The notes under the pieces are model-generated. The model was not told the DNA's origin and ran no database searches. It saw only the letters and a list, made by a program, of their open reading frames with translations. This document shows positions 7,709-15,579 of a DNA stretch of 64,000 nt, in pieces (the first letter of the stretch is position 1; each line of letters opens with the position of its first letter). A program made the position numbers and the translations under genes. The DNA is from Paenibacillus phytorum (lineage in GTDB: Bacteria > Bacillota > Bacilli > Paenibacillales > NBRC-103111), in the NCBI RefSeq assembly GCF_013141715.1, contig NZ_WHOA01000095.1, positions 1 to 64,000 of the forward strand. The letters run 5' to 3'.

Positions 7709-9328
7709 ATGAAGACAATGGCTAAATATATAGGCACTTATGCTACCTATAGTGATATTTTCGGGTATAAATATAACCAAGATAAGCTAATCGAACTGAT
7801 CAAAGAGGTGCCCCTTGGCGGGGTGCTAAACGTGTTATCTCAACTTAACTCTATCCCAGGAAATGATAAAACGATTAGATCTAATTTTTTTAATCACTTG
7901 CATGAAGTAGCCCCTGAATTAGAGTTTGTTGAGAAGAAAGTTGCTCCACATTTTCTTTATAGCGGCCAAGGGTTATTAGCGGTTTGGAAATGGCTATTAG
8001 CTCACGGTGATATGAAAAAACTAGACGATGAAATTTTAATTGTTAATGCAATTAATACTATAGTCTATCTTAATCTGCTTATCTCAGACTATCTGTATGA
8101 TGAGAAAGTAGATGTTGAAAGATTGAAATACGACATGTTTTCTAATGCCGTATTTAATTCTGAATCCGATTTTAGAAATTCTTTGGCAAGAGCTGCCCTA
8201 ATGTTTGATGAGATCGCAGGGGATAGTAGCTACTTTAATCCCAAAGAATATCTTGATATTAAAAAAGCCTTCCTTGATCATTACGGGTATTCGATAAAAG
8301 AATATTTGTCTGTCGTTTTCGCATTATTTGCTGGGTTTATGAAGTCAAAAAATGAAGTTATTCCTGAATGGAACCGAGCAAATGATTACTTTTCTGCTTC
8401 AAAGATACCTACAATTGCAAACAGCATTCTAGAAGAATTGTCAATGACAATATCTGAAGGCAGTACGTGGTCTAAGGATACCTTGGATGAAACTTGGAAC
8501 TATACAAAATTTCGCCAAAAGCCAATTCTTAAACTTGAAAATGGAACCTTCTTTCCAATCAATATCAAATATTTATACGAGCAAGTTTTTGATGAACTCT
8601 ACTTTAAAATAAGACAAGCATATCCAGGAAGTAGCACACAAATCTTTAGTTTTTATGGAAGGTGCTTTGAAAAATATATTGAAATTTTAGCTCAAGAAGC
8701 CATTGATAGTTCCCCACTACCGTATACAATGATTAAGGAATTCTCTTTTGGATCCAATAAGTCACCCGATGTAATGATTCGGTTAGGAAGTAAACTGTTG
8801 GCTGTGGAAGCGAAAGCAAAAAGGCTTAGCATGGATGCTTTTATTTCTGGATCAAAAGAGGCTATAGAAAAAGATACGCACCGATTGGTAATAGATCCTA
8901 TTTTACAGCTTCATAACTGTGTAAAAGAGTTAAAGGAAAGAGGTCACGAAGCCTTACATGGAATTGATGAAATTTATTTAATGTCTGCTACATTAGGTGA
9001 ATTTCCTACTTTATCACCATTTGAAGAAGATATTCGACTAAGTGTCGAAAAGGGCTTCGAACTACCTATTAAAGCTTATTATCATGTTGATATAGAAGAA
9101 TTTGAAATGTTTGTTGAAATTATTTCACGCAAAAATGCGAAGCCTTTATTTAAATATCTCGATAACAAAAAGAAACACTCAAATCATCTTCCCTTTAAAA
9201 ACTTTTTGATTAGCAGCTCTTTAAAACCAAAGAGGCTAAGATATATTGCTAAGAAATTCAAAAAACATATTGATGAAATTTCAGGGATTATCTTTAATAA
9301 TCCTGAATTTGACAAGAGCATCGACTAA
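7709..9328 (+). CDS. Large protein with a C-terminal PD-(D/E)XK-type nuclease domain
   Basis: A 539-residue soluble protein. The first 290 residues are mostly helical with no recognised domain. Around residues 345-375, SPDVMIRLGSKLLAVEAKAKRL has the Asp, then the Glu-X-Lys spacing of a restriction-like nuclease core. FPINIKYLYEQVFDELYF and GRCFEKYIEILAQEA come just before it. It is a single gene with its own promoter region, after the DUF72 gene, which points the other way. Standalone nucleases of this shape are common in defence islands, but the trigger and target cannot be read here. The N-terminal part could be a sensor. Confidence 0.6.
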   Translation: MKTMAKYIGTYATYSDIFGYKYNQDKLIELIKEVPLGGVLNVLSQLNSIPGNDKTIRSNFFNHLHEVAPELEFVEKKVAPHFLYSGQGLLAVWKWLLAHGDMKKLDDEILIVNAINTIVYLNLLISDYLYDEKVDVERLKYDMFSNAVFNSESDFRNSLARAALMFDEIAGDSSYFNPKEYLDIKKAFLDHYGYSIKEYLSVVFALFAGFMKSKNEVIPEWNRANDYFSASKIPTIANSILEELSMTISEGSTWSKDTLDETWNYTKFRQKPILKLENGTFFPINIKYLYEQVFDELYFKIRQAYPGSSTQIFSFYGRCFEKYIEILAQEAIDSSPLPYTMIKEFSFGSNKSPDVMIRLGSKLLAVEAKAKRLSMDAFISGSKEAIEKDTHRLVIDPILQLHNCVKELKERGHEALHGIDEIYLMSATLGEFPTLSPFEEDIRLSVEKGFELPIKAYYHVDIEEFEMFVEIISRKNAKPLFKYLDNKKKHSNHLPFKNFLISSSLKPKRLRYIAKKFKKHIDEISGIIFNNPEFDKSID

Positions 9329-9373
9329 CCATCTGACAATCAAATACACACGCAGCTATGTAATAATCGATAA

Positions 9374-9543
9374 ATAGATGCTTCTTCTCTACTAGGCGAG
9401 AAGTGTTTATTTCGCGAGCTTGACCGCGTCGTGGACAATATAAAGGATCGGTTCGGGAATAAGGCGCTCATTCGTGCATCTAGTCTAATGAAGGCCGGTC
9501 TTGCAGCGGATAGGGCAGGAAAAATCGGTAGCCATTACAGGTA
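9374..9543 (+). pseudogene. C-terminal fragment of a Y-family DNA polymerase (UvrX/YqjW-like)
   Basis: The frame reads EKCLFRELDRVVDNIKDRFG, then ALIRASSLMKAGLAADRAGKIGSHYR and a stop. This is the typical C-terminal end of Gram-positive Y-family polymerases. The frame opens only at a TAA at 9371, so the rest of the gene is missing. The piece that should come just before it, the little-finger domain, is found 5 kb downstream at 14435-14539 on the same strand, in permuted order. Confidence 0.75.
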
Positions 9544-9611
9544 GAGTTTAGTGAAATCGCAATTCATTCCACTTAGCTTACGCTTGAAGTAGGGGGATGA
9601 AATGCTAAAAT

Positions 9612-9652
9612 GAAAAAAAGAGGATGCTCGACTAATAAGCAATCCTCTTTTT
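9612..9652 (-). terminator. Terminator of the ubiquitin-like operon
   Basis: AGAGGATTGC / GC-TCCTCT hairpin with T run on the minus strand, ten bases after the DUF6527 gene. A T run on the plus side also exists, so it may be bidirectional. Confidence 0.8.
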
Positions 9653-9661
9653 GTTTCTTCC

Positions 9662-10120
9662 TTACTTGAAGAGATTTTTGATGAGATCCCAAAAGGTTAT
9701 TGGTTTGTTTGTATTTTGGTTTTGTTCATCTCCTGTTAGAACCTTTGTTGTTGTTTTCTGCTGATTACCGTTTGAAGCGAGATTTTTCTTTTGTGCTTCC
9801 AATTGCCTTGCTCGTTTTACTTGTTCATCAGACCAATCCTCAGCCCATAGGATCTGGTTTTCCCTGATCCAATAATGGGATCTGCACTTGTATGACCAGT
9901 TTCCTATGGATGGATGTAGCGATACCGTTTCGCCATCATAGATCACTTTCCACTCCGAAGGCTGTAGCGGAGTAACAACTTCCTCACCGCATCCGCAGGC
10001 GCATAGGTGTGCCACCGTATTGTAATCAAGACTGATATACACCTTGTCTCGATCCAAGATATCTGGAATGATCGATGTAAATACAGGGTAAATCTTTTTA
10101 GTTTTCATGACGGTCTTCAT
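9662..10120 (-). CDS. DUF6527 protein of a bacterial ubiquitination-like operon
   Basis: A 152-residue protein with HLCACGCGEEVVTPL (Cys40, Cys42, Cys44), SLHPSIGNW (about 67-75) and CRSHYW (Cys79, His82). These are the marks of the DUF6527 family, which I know as a regular partner of multi-ubiquitin and ThiF/E1 genes, where a peptidase or deconjugase role has been proposed. The C-terminal 50 residues are polar and end in a short hydrophobic helix, FWDLIKNLFK. Its start overlaps the end of the E1-like gene by 23 bases, with AGGGG as the ribosome site, so it is translationally coupled. It is the last gene of the operon. Confidence 0.75.
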   Translation of the reverse strand: MKTVMKTKKIYPVFTSIIPDILDRDKVYISLDYNTVAHLCACGCGEEVVTPLQPSEWKVIYDGETVSLHPSIGNWSYKCRSHYWIRENQILWAEDWSDEQVKRARQLEAQKKNLASNGNQQKTTTKVLTGDEQNQNTNKPITFWDLIKNLFK

Positions 10121-11276
10121 TTATCAGATCCCCTGTATATGTGGAATAGATGCTGTTAAATTCGTAACTGTGATGATTATAAAATCCGTATAACTTCTTC
10201 CATTGAATCACCGCAAGTGAAGCATTCAGCGAATTGAGTTCAGCAATTTGAATGTTCGTTGAATACGCATCTGCGACTCCATCGCTAAACGAAATCCGAT
10301 CATAGATATGGTCGTACTTTTGGTGGTTTCCTGTTGTTAATCGAATCTGACCCATCAGAGAATCATCCACGATCTCAACACCGATGCCAACATCAATAAA
10401 TGGTTTCCCATGTGTCAGCAAGGTGTTTACAATCTCACGCTTTGTACTGCCTTCATCAATAGCGATGAACACAAAATCAGCAAACTGAATATTTCCAATG
10501 TTTGTTGCGGTAAGGAATTCGGAATGATTATGAATTCCCTTGTGCATGTTTGAATAAATGCTATGGAAGTATTCAGATTTGTTTTTTCTCTCTTTCAATG
10601 TCTCCATTGTGGGTGCACCCGGTGCTCGAAAGGCATTGTGTTGCAGAAACTCATCCCCATCAAAGAGATGAATTTCCGAAACAGGGGTTTTTGCTACAAG
10701 ATCCAAGATATACGAACCAGTACCGCCAAGACCGATAATCGCAATTTTTTGCCCTTCTAATTTGCTAGATATCGTTGCAATATTTGATCTACTGGCATTA
10801 GCGTCATAGTATTGAAACACCGATGCCTCATCCGATTCAATAGGTCGATAGGTTTGTGCTGTAACCGAATCATCTAACGCCTGAGCGGGTGCTAAGATGA
10901 TTTTGATGTATTGAATGAACTTATCGTAATAATTCGCATAGCCTGTGTCTGGCTTGTTTGAGAATGAGTGATTACTAATTATGTAGTCAACAAGAGGCTG
11001 ATCAATCGTTTGGTGCCGGATGCCCTCAATGGCGGTTCCGTACATATCACATGGATGTTCTCCGCAGAAAAACATAACATGGTTGGATATCGGATTTACG
11101 GTCACGTCGCCCGAGAGCACAAGATCCGAAACCAAGGTTCCATATTTAATTTCACGATTCACATTCACGTAAGGAACGTGATGGACTAAGGCGTATGCAC
11201 TTCTTACTTCAATCTCATACCCTTCATCTCGCAATCGCTTTAAGTCGGGACTAAGACTTATCAGTTTTTGTGACAT
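10098..11276 (-). CDS. E2/E1-like ThiF-family adenylyltransferase
   Basis: I start it at MSQKLISL (392 residues); an upstream extension would run far into the ubiquitin-like gene. The C-terminal half is a ThiF/E1 adenylation domain: IAIIGLGGTGSYILDLVA gives the nucleotide-binding GxGGTG at about 182-187, followed by HLFDGDEFLQHNAFR. ADFVFIAIDEG and PFIDVGIGVE continue the fold. The N-terminal 140 residues match the E2-like region seen in such fusions, with CGEHPCD (Cys71, Cys76) as candidate catalytic residues. It should activate the ubiquitin-like protein encoded just upstream and pass it on. It overlaps both neighbours, so the three genes form a tight operon. Confidence 0.82.
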   Translation of the reverse strand: MSQKLISLSPDLKRLRDEGYEIEVRSAYALVHHVPYVNVNREIKYGTLVSDLVLSGDVTVNPISNHVMFFCGEHPCDMYGTAIEGIRHQTIDQPLVDYIISNHSFSNKPDTGYANYYDKFIQYIKIILAPAQALDDSVTAQTYRPIESDEASVFQYYDANASRSNIATISSKLEGQKIAIIGLGGTGSYILDLVAKTPVSEIHLFDGDEFLQHNAFRAPGAPTMETLKERKNKSEYFHSIYSNMHKGIHNHSEFLTATNIGNIQFADFVFIAIDEGSTKREIVNTLLTHGKPFIDVGIGVEIVDDSLMGQIRLTTGNHQKYDHIYDRISFSDGVADAYSTNIQIAELNSLNASLAVIQWKKLYGFYNHHSYEFNSIYSTYTGDLINEDRHEN

Positions 11277-11514
11277 GAAACACCATCCCTTTGTGAGCCA
11301 TAACATCCTTTCCATCCACAAGCGAGCCTTTTTCATCGTGTATCCCTTTGGAATACGTTACGGTATATACGACATTTGGGTTAGGGTCAAATTGACCGTA
11401 AGCCAACTCTACTACATATCGGTAAGACAGCTTGTCTTTTGCCACTGTCCTTGGTCTGGCGTTAACAACGATCTCCACAGTTTTATCTTTTTCTTGACCT
11501 TCTGTATTATTCAT
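11251..11514 (-). CDS. Ubiquitin-like modifier (Multi_ubiq family, one domain)
   Basis: An 87-residue protein with a single beta-grasp domain: VEIVVNARPRTVAKDKLSY, VVELAYGQFDPNPNVVYTV and DGKDVMAHKGMVFHVTKTD. The order and spacing match the multi-ubiquitin domain family. The C-terminus is TDKS, not GlyGly, so conjugation chemistry would differ from classical ubiquitin or need processing. GGAGG stands before the ATG. It is the first gene of the operon and overlaps the E1-like gene by 26 bases. It would be the modifier attached to targets. The members of the operon suggest a Bub-type pathway, previously linked to defence islands. Confidence 0.82.
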   Translation of the reverse strand: MNNTEGQEKDKTVEIVVNARPRTVAKDKLSYRYVVELAYGQFDPNPNVVYTVTYSKGIHDEKGSLVDGKDVMAHKGMVFHVTKTDKS

Positions 11515-11589
11515 AGATTCCTGCCTCCATTTTTGGTTTTTATTTGTTTATTGGCATTGGCAGGAATACAGCGTATGAACGTAGAATAT

Positions 11590-11722
11590 AGTGGCATACT
11601 TATCTAACAGGAATGCCAGTATTTTAGTGTTTATCAATTACTTTTGGCGAAGGTTGATAAACACATTGTTCACGCTGGACTCCTACGAAAGCTCTCTAAC
11701 CTCTATGTTAGAGGGCTTTTTT
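11590..11722 (+). ncRNA. Candidate small RNA upstream of the ubiquitin-like operon
   Basis: A noncoding segment on the plus strand, opposite to all nearby genes. It holds an 11-bp perfect stem GTGTTTATCAA (11627-11637) / TTGATAAACAC (11654-11664). A terminator-like hairpin follows: GCTCTCTAAC (11691-11700) / GTTAGAGGGC (11707-11716) with six T. No plus-strand gene ends here that would need this terminator. I infer a short RNA; it could also be a leftover of a lost gene. No promoter is obvious. Confidence 0.35.
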
Positions 11723-11792
11723 AGTTCTATTAAGTGGTTCTCTCTCCAGAGCCTGTACTATCAGATTGATCACCTCCTTTTAGTCAAAATAT

Positions 11793-12221
11793 CTATGTAA
11801 ACACCTGGTATTCTGATCTAGCAAGATCCAGATGGGCCACTCTAACATATTCCATGTTTCTAGTTATTGTTTGGGCTTTCAAAAAATGACCTCCTACGAG
11901 TAGCTTGTATTCTGAACCTGTCAAAACCAAGTATGTAGTAAAATCCTCTTTGCCCTTCATGTTAAAAGATACCAGTTGATTTACAGTGTATCTACTCTGG
12001 TAGCTTTTGCTTGTTTCTACTTCATAGATACATCTTTCAAAGGAATTCATCGCGATAATATCAGGTTTGTACCCGTTAATTGCAATTGGTTGGTTTGAAA
12101 GTGGCCAAGATCCATGATCAGCTAAAACGTTATATCCCCTTTTAACAAGTTCTTCAGCCAAAAAAAGAATAGAATCGTCGTGAAGTTTCTGGTCCCTCAT
12201 TGAACGAGGTTGATTAAGCAT
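11793..12221 (-). CDS. Small PD-(D/E)XK-like nuclease
   Basis: A 142-residue protein. GYKPDIIAMNS puts an Asp at 54, and CIYEVETSKSY puts Glu67-Val-Glu69 followed by Lys72, the geometry of a restriction-like or Holliday-junction-resolvase-like core. The helix before it (SILFLAEELVKRGYNVLAD) is typical of the alpha-beta-beta-beta entry. The rest is a short beta/alpha cap with YLVLTGSEYKLLVGGHFLK. The start has AGGAGAAG. It lies upstream of the ubiquitin-like operon on the same strand, 279 bases away, so joint transcription is possible but the candidate terminator region lies between. Function: probable DNA or RNA nuclease or a metabolite-modified resolvase; target unknown. Confidence 0.55.
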   Translation of the reverse strand: MLNQPRSMRDQKLHDDSILFLAEELVKRGYNVLADHGSWPLSNQPIAINGYKPDIIAMNSFERCIYEVETSKSYQSRYTVNQLVSFNMKGKEDFTTYLVLTGSEYKLLVGGHFLKAQTITRNMEYVRVAHLDLARSEYQVFT

Positions 12222-12483
12222 AAAATCTTCTTCTCCTATTATGAATTAATTGGTAATTAATTAGAGTATATCAAAAGTTATACACAGTTAATAGAGGAAC
12301 ATGTGTTCTATGTTTCGACAATTAAACTATATATTGAACAAAAAAAATAACTTCACACAATATATTGTATATTGGAATCATGTTGTTCGCAATAAAAATT
12401 AGGAACAATTGGGTATATGAGTATTCTTGAAAACGAAGCACCTTCTCTTTAATAAAAAAGTTGCTTTTTTATGCTTATATACA

Positions 12484-12609
12484 TTAGTTCTTTGCTTTCT
12501 TCATTAAATGTTTTGCTCCGATTACTGCGAAGCCAATGATTACAAGAATAAACCAAGCAGGAGCTGAAAAGGCTTTACCGCCACCTAGAGCTATTTCGAC
12601 GTTACCCAT
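12484..12609 (-). CDS. 41-residue membrane peptide overlapping the gene at 12602-13807
   Basis: Frame MGNVEIALGGGKAFSAPAWF continues as ILVIIGFAVIGAKHL and ends MKKAKN. It has one hydrophobic segment (about 17-33) and a basic tail, so it should be inserted in the membrane. Its ATG overlaps the stop of the 401-residue gene by 8 bases, the mark of translational coupling. The size and charge pattern recall small toxins or holin-like peptides. No family recognised. Confidence 0.6.
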   Translation of the reverse strand: MGNVEIALGGGKAFSAPAWFILVIIGFAVIGAKHLMKKAKN

Positions 12610-13807
12610 TGAGTATCACCTCCTCTCGGTTCTCTTTTAATAGAGAAATTGCTGCGACGAACTGTTTCCAACCATTTCTAACAACTGGGTCGGCCAAGAA
12701 CATCAATAGAACTTGGCGAAATCCACCACTTAGCAAAATGAGAATTACAAATCTATAAAACCATGGGCGGTCTGAGAAGATCTTGATTTGAAAGTTTTCC
12801 TCTAATTCTTGTACAAACCTACCAATGAAGGGGATATCATATATGTTACCGTTGTTTGGTATCAGGTCTGACCAATATTCTTTAAGTATGGTTATTAGCT
12901 CATAGGTTTCGATATAATCTTGCTCATCAGATTTCTTTACAGCATTTCGCCATGTCTTCATCTGAAGCCAGTTGTTTGCATGAACAAGAACGGATTCATT
13001 AAAATACTCAGAATCGATATTGGATTGTCGATTAAAGTCTTGAAATACATCCAGGGAGATGGCTTCTTTATCAAATATGTCAGAGATCAGCTTGCTCATG
13101 AGGGTGATTCGCGTAGATGTTTCACGTGCTGCTTTCTTTTGAGCTTCAATTGTGTATTTAGAAGGTCGACCGATAGATTTGTTTGTGTTCACTTCATCGG
13201 CGGCAATATCGTCAATTATCTCTTTGTAACTAGGGTTGGCAGTGAAGCCAGCGATGACTTTGAATGAATCCATGACGCTTGAATGAAATTCTAGAAGCCT
13301 TGCTTTGAGCTTGTCCCATTGGATAGGATAGCCTTTCCAGAATAGAATAAAAATGTAATCCTTCTGGTGCTTGAATAGCTTCATTAATTTAAGCTCATCA
13401 ATTAACAAAATTGCTTTCAACGTACTCTCGTGGTAATGGGTGAAAACCCCTTTTGAGTATCCTTGGCTATCCTTATTACTGACAATCAGTCCGTATTCGA
13501 CATATCTTTCTATCATACTGCTACTAAGTGCTATCCCATGTTCCTTAGCTTGTTGGAGAATTTCCTCTTTCAACATTTCTCTCACCTCTTGAACCGATTG
13601 TAGCCTTCCTAAAATATGAAAACAACGGGTATTGAATGCGGAAATGAATTCTGACTTCATAAATCTTAAAACGAAAAACGAAACGATATCCAAAAGTAAG
13701 AGAATCCGCGCTGATGATGCTAAGTCAATCGATAATGGGGCTTTCATAGTGATCACATTGACCTGGTCGTCATTAAAATAACAGAAAACGATTGCTCTTT
13801 GATCCAT
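12602..13807 (-). CDS. Unrecognised 401-residue protein
   Basis: Not recognised. It opens with a strand MDQRAIVFCYFNDDQVNVITM and a hydrophobic helix (about 28-50, ILLLLDIVSFFVLRF). A polar middle part follows, with a basic stretch SIGRPSKYTIEAQKKAARE (about 210-230), then a second hydrophobic stretch near 350-385, FYRFVILILLSGGFRQVLLMFLA. The C-terminus overlaps the start of a 41-residue membrane peptide. Divergent from the gene at 13880, with only 72 bases between them. The repeated hydrophobic segments suggest membrane contact. The pair could be a sensor/pore pair (inference from size and coupling only). Confidence 0.6.
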   Translation of the reverse strand: MDQRAIVFCYFNDDQVNVITMKAPLSIDLASSARILLLLDIVSFFVLRFMKSEFISAFNTRCFHILGRLQSVQEVREMLKEEILQQAKEHGIALSSSMIERYVEYGLIVSNKDSQGYSKGVFTHYHESTLKAILLIDELKLMKLFKHQKDYIFILFWKGYPIQWDKLKARLLEFHSSVMDSFKVIAGFTANPSYKEIIDDIAADEVNTNKSIGRPSKYTIEAQKKAARETSTRITLMSKLISDIFDKEAISLDVFQDFNRQSNIDSEYFNESVLVHANNWLQMKTWRNAVKKSDEQDYIETYELITILKEYWSDLIPNNGNIYDIPFIGRFVQELEENFQIKIFSDRPWFYRFVILILLSGGFRQVLLMFLADPVVRNGWKQFVAAISLLKENREEVILNG

Positions 13808-13879
13808 TAAAATTCCCGCATCTTCGCGAAATAGCTTTGCTGTATAATCGTTGTTAGATGAATTGGGGAGGCCTGAGCG

Positions 13880-14257
13880 ATGAAATATAACGTAATTAGC
13901 AAGAGAACAGGTAACGTAAAAACGCTACTCCATTCTGAAGTAAACGATATGGACTACGACAGCAATGGACGGGGAATCAGAAGCCTATTATTTACTGGTA
14001 GATTCGGATCTAATAGCAGAGGATTAATGGCGTACGATTTAGGGGAGTTATCAAAAATTATCGGTTTTCATCGTAAGCATCAACGCGTACCTATGATGAA
14101 AGAAGTCGAACTAGTATATTTAGCAGCAAAGAATGGAGACATTGATGGGGCACTTCGGCTACTCGATTGGAAGCGGCATTGCTTCTACGTAAAGGATGAG
14201 GAACAGCGAGCGATAATGGCAAGAGTTTTTGAATGTGCTAGTGAGTTAATAAAATAA
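13880..14257 (+). CDS. Unrecognised 125-residue protein
   Basis: Starts MKYNVISKRTGNVKTLLHSE behind a strong GGGGAGG site. No family recognised. The N-terminal half looks beta-rich (RGIRSLLFTGRFGS). The C-terminal half has two helices, VELVYLAAKNGDIDGALRLL and EEQRAIMARVFECASELI, which resemble one helical repeat pair. A TATAAT box lies about 40 bases upstream, and a terminator follows the stop, so it is a monocistronic gene, divergent from the 401-residue gene. Possibly a regulator of that divergent pair. Confidence 0.6.
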   Translation: MKYNVISKRTGNVKTLLHSEVNDMDYDSNGRGIRSLLFTGRFGSNSRGLMAYDLGELSKIIGFHRKHQRVPMMKEVELVYLAAKNGDIDGALRLLDWKRHCFYVKDEEQRAIMARVFECASELIK

Positions 14258-14301
14258 CGCCAGGTGCAGCGGAATCTCCGTTACACTGGCGTTATTTCTT
14301 T
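14253..14301 (+). terminator. Terminator after the 125-residue gene
   Basis: AATAACGCCAG / CTGGCGTTATT hairpin with an inner TCC/GGA loop stem and a short T-rich tail. Its symmetry suggests it works on both strands. Confidence 0.75.
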
Positions 14302-14434
14302 AAATTCAGATTGTCTTCTTTAGCCTCAATCGTTTCTCTCACATTAAAAGCTATGGAATTTTATTGGCTATTAAACATTGAATAGCTATACATTTTAAAC
14401 GTTTATACTTCCAAAACTGTGTGCGAATAATACA

Positions 14435-14539
14435 CTGAAAGTATATCGATCAGTACGTGAGGTATTTCACCGTAATTGGAATGGTCTTCCGGTACGCAAG
14501 GTCGGCGTTACACTTGGCTCACTTGTCGATGAAAAACAA
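14435..14539 (+). pseudogene. Little-finger fragment of a Y-family DNA polymerase
   Basis: LKVYRSVREVFHRNWNGLPV then RKVGVTLGSLVDEKQ, the part of a UvrX/YqjW-like polymerase that directly precedes the C-terminal end found at 9374-9543. No catalytic palm or fingers remain nearby. A hairpin terminator follows at once. The two fragments are complementary but in reverse order along the same strand. Confidence 0.65.
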
Positions 14540-14574
14540 GGAGCAGTTCTTACCGCGGCAGCTGCTCCTTTTAT
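14539..14574 (+). terminator. Terminator-like hairpin after the polymerase fragment
   Basis: AAGGAGCAG / CTGCTCCTT stem followed by a T-rich tail. It separates the fragment from the gene beginning at 14686. Confidence 0.7.
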
Positions 14575-14643
14575 TAAACCTAAAATGCAGATTAGCTCAA
14601 TATTGGCATTGTTCCGCAGGAGTCTAAAACAGCCAAGTAATGG

Positions 14644-14649
14644 TATAAT
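14644..14649 (+). promoter_or_regulatory. -10 box of the recombinase-fold/DUF3883 operon
   Basis: A TATAAT sequence 36 bases before the TTG at 14686. Transcription would begin near 14655, which rules out a start codon at or before 14650. Confidence 0.5.
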
Positions 14650-14685
14650 GTGGATATTCGTCATTTTCGGAGGGTGGAGTTTAGA

Positions 14686-15579
14686 TTGAGAACAAAAACA
14701 ACGAAAAGCAATGTTCCAAAGGAAGTTCACTTGCAGCGATTTAGTATTAAAAACCGAACATTATATCTAGGTTATGAAAAATGGTTAGATAATCACCCGA
14801 AGAAATACCAAATAGGAACTAAATCCCAGATGTCAAACAATGCTCTTAATTTGTTAGCAGCTTACCCAGATATAAATGCTGATAGTTTAGACATGCGAAA
14901 TATCGAAGAGTTTGTTGGTGGAGTGGCTAGGGCTTCAAGTAACAACAACAAAATCAATTACACTAAAAATTTCTTGGTTTATTTGGTTGAAAACGGCACA
15001 GAGTTATCTTTTTCGCCTGACGTGCTGAACGGATATCTATTTAAGAACAATGAAGTGAAAGATGATTTCCAAGAGGAAAGACAACCGTTAACGATTGAAC
15101 AAATCATTTTAATACGAAATGTATTTAAAACAGATTATGTGCGCCTATTTGTGTTTGAAATGGTGTATCAGTATGGCTTAAAACTGAACGAATTACATCA
15201 ATGCATTGAGAAGAATTATGACTTTGAAAATCGCAACTTTCAACTAAAGGGTAGAAGCGAGCCTCTTCAGGTCAATGAACGTATCCATCAAATAATTGTT
15301 AACAATAAAAAAGTGTTAAAGTTGGTCAATAGTAATACGAACCAAGACAGATTAAGCGAGATTGGCAAAAAGCTTCAGGAACTAGGTCTTATGGATAGAT
15401 TAGTTCGTTGGAAAGACGTCGATGAAACTCGAAACGTCAATTTCTTTAAATGTCCAAGGTGTAGAGAAATTTATGAAAACACTCCCGATAACTGGGCGTT
15501 GATTCAATATGAGTCCGATGAAACCGAAACAAAGTGGATTGTGTGTAAAAAAACATGCTCCCAAGGTGCCAGCAGATGA
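14686..15579 (+). CDS. Tyrosine-recombinase-fold protein with a C-terminal zinc ribbon
   Basis: I use TTG 14686, behind GGAGGGTGGAG, because a TATAAT lies at 14644 (297 residues). The N-terminal half looks like a core-binding SAM-like domain. QPLTIEQIILIRNVFKTDYV and MVYQYGLKLNELHQC resemble the start of a phage-integrase catalytic domain, but the Arg of box I is replaced by Lys/Leu, and no HxxR...Y box follows. So it is probably a DNA-binding, non-cutting relative. Near the end CPRCREIYENTP and CKKTC make a zinc ribbon. Its stop overlaps the start of the DUF3883 nuclease gene (ATGA), so the two act together (inference). Confidence 0.55.
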   Translation: MRTKTTKSNVPKEVHLQRFSIKNRTLYLGYEKWLDNHPKKYQIGTKSQMSNNALNLLAAYPDINADSLDMRNIEEFVGGVARASSNNNKINYTKNFLVYLVENGTELSFSPDVLNGYLFKNNEVKDDFQEERQPLTIEQIILIRNVFKTDYVRLFVFEMVYQYGLKLNELHQCIEKNYDFENRNFQLKGRSEPLQVNERIHQIIVNNKKVLKLVNSNTNQDRLSEIGKKLQELGLMDRLVRWKDVDETRNVNFFKCPRCREIYENTPDNWALIQYESDETETKWIVCKKTCSQGASR

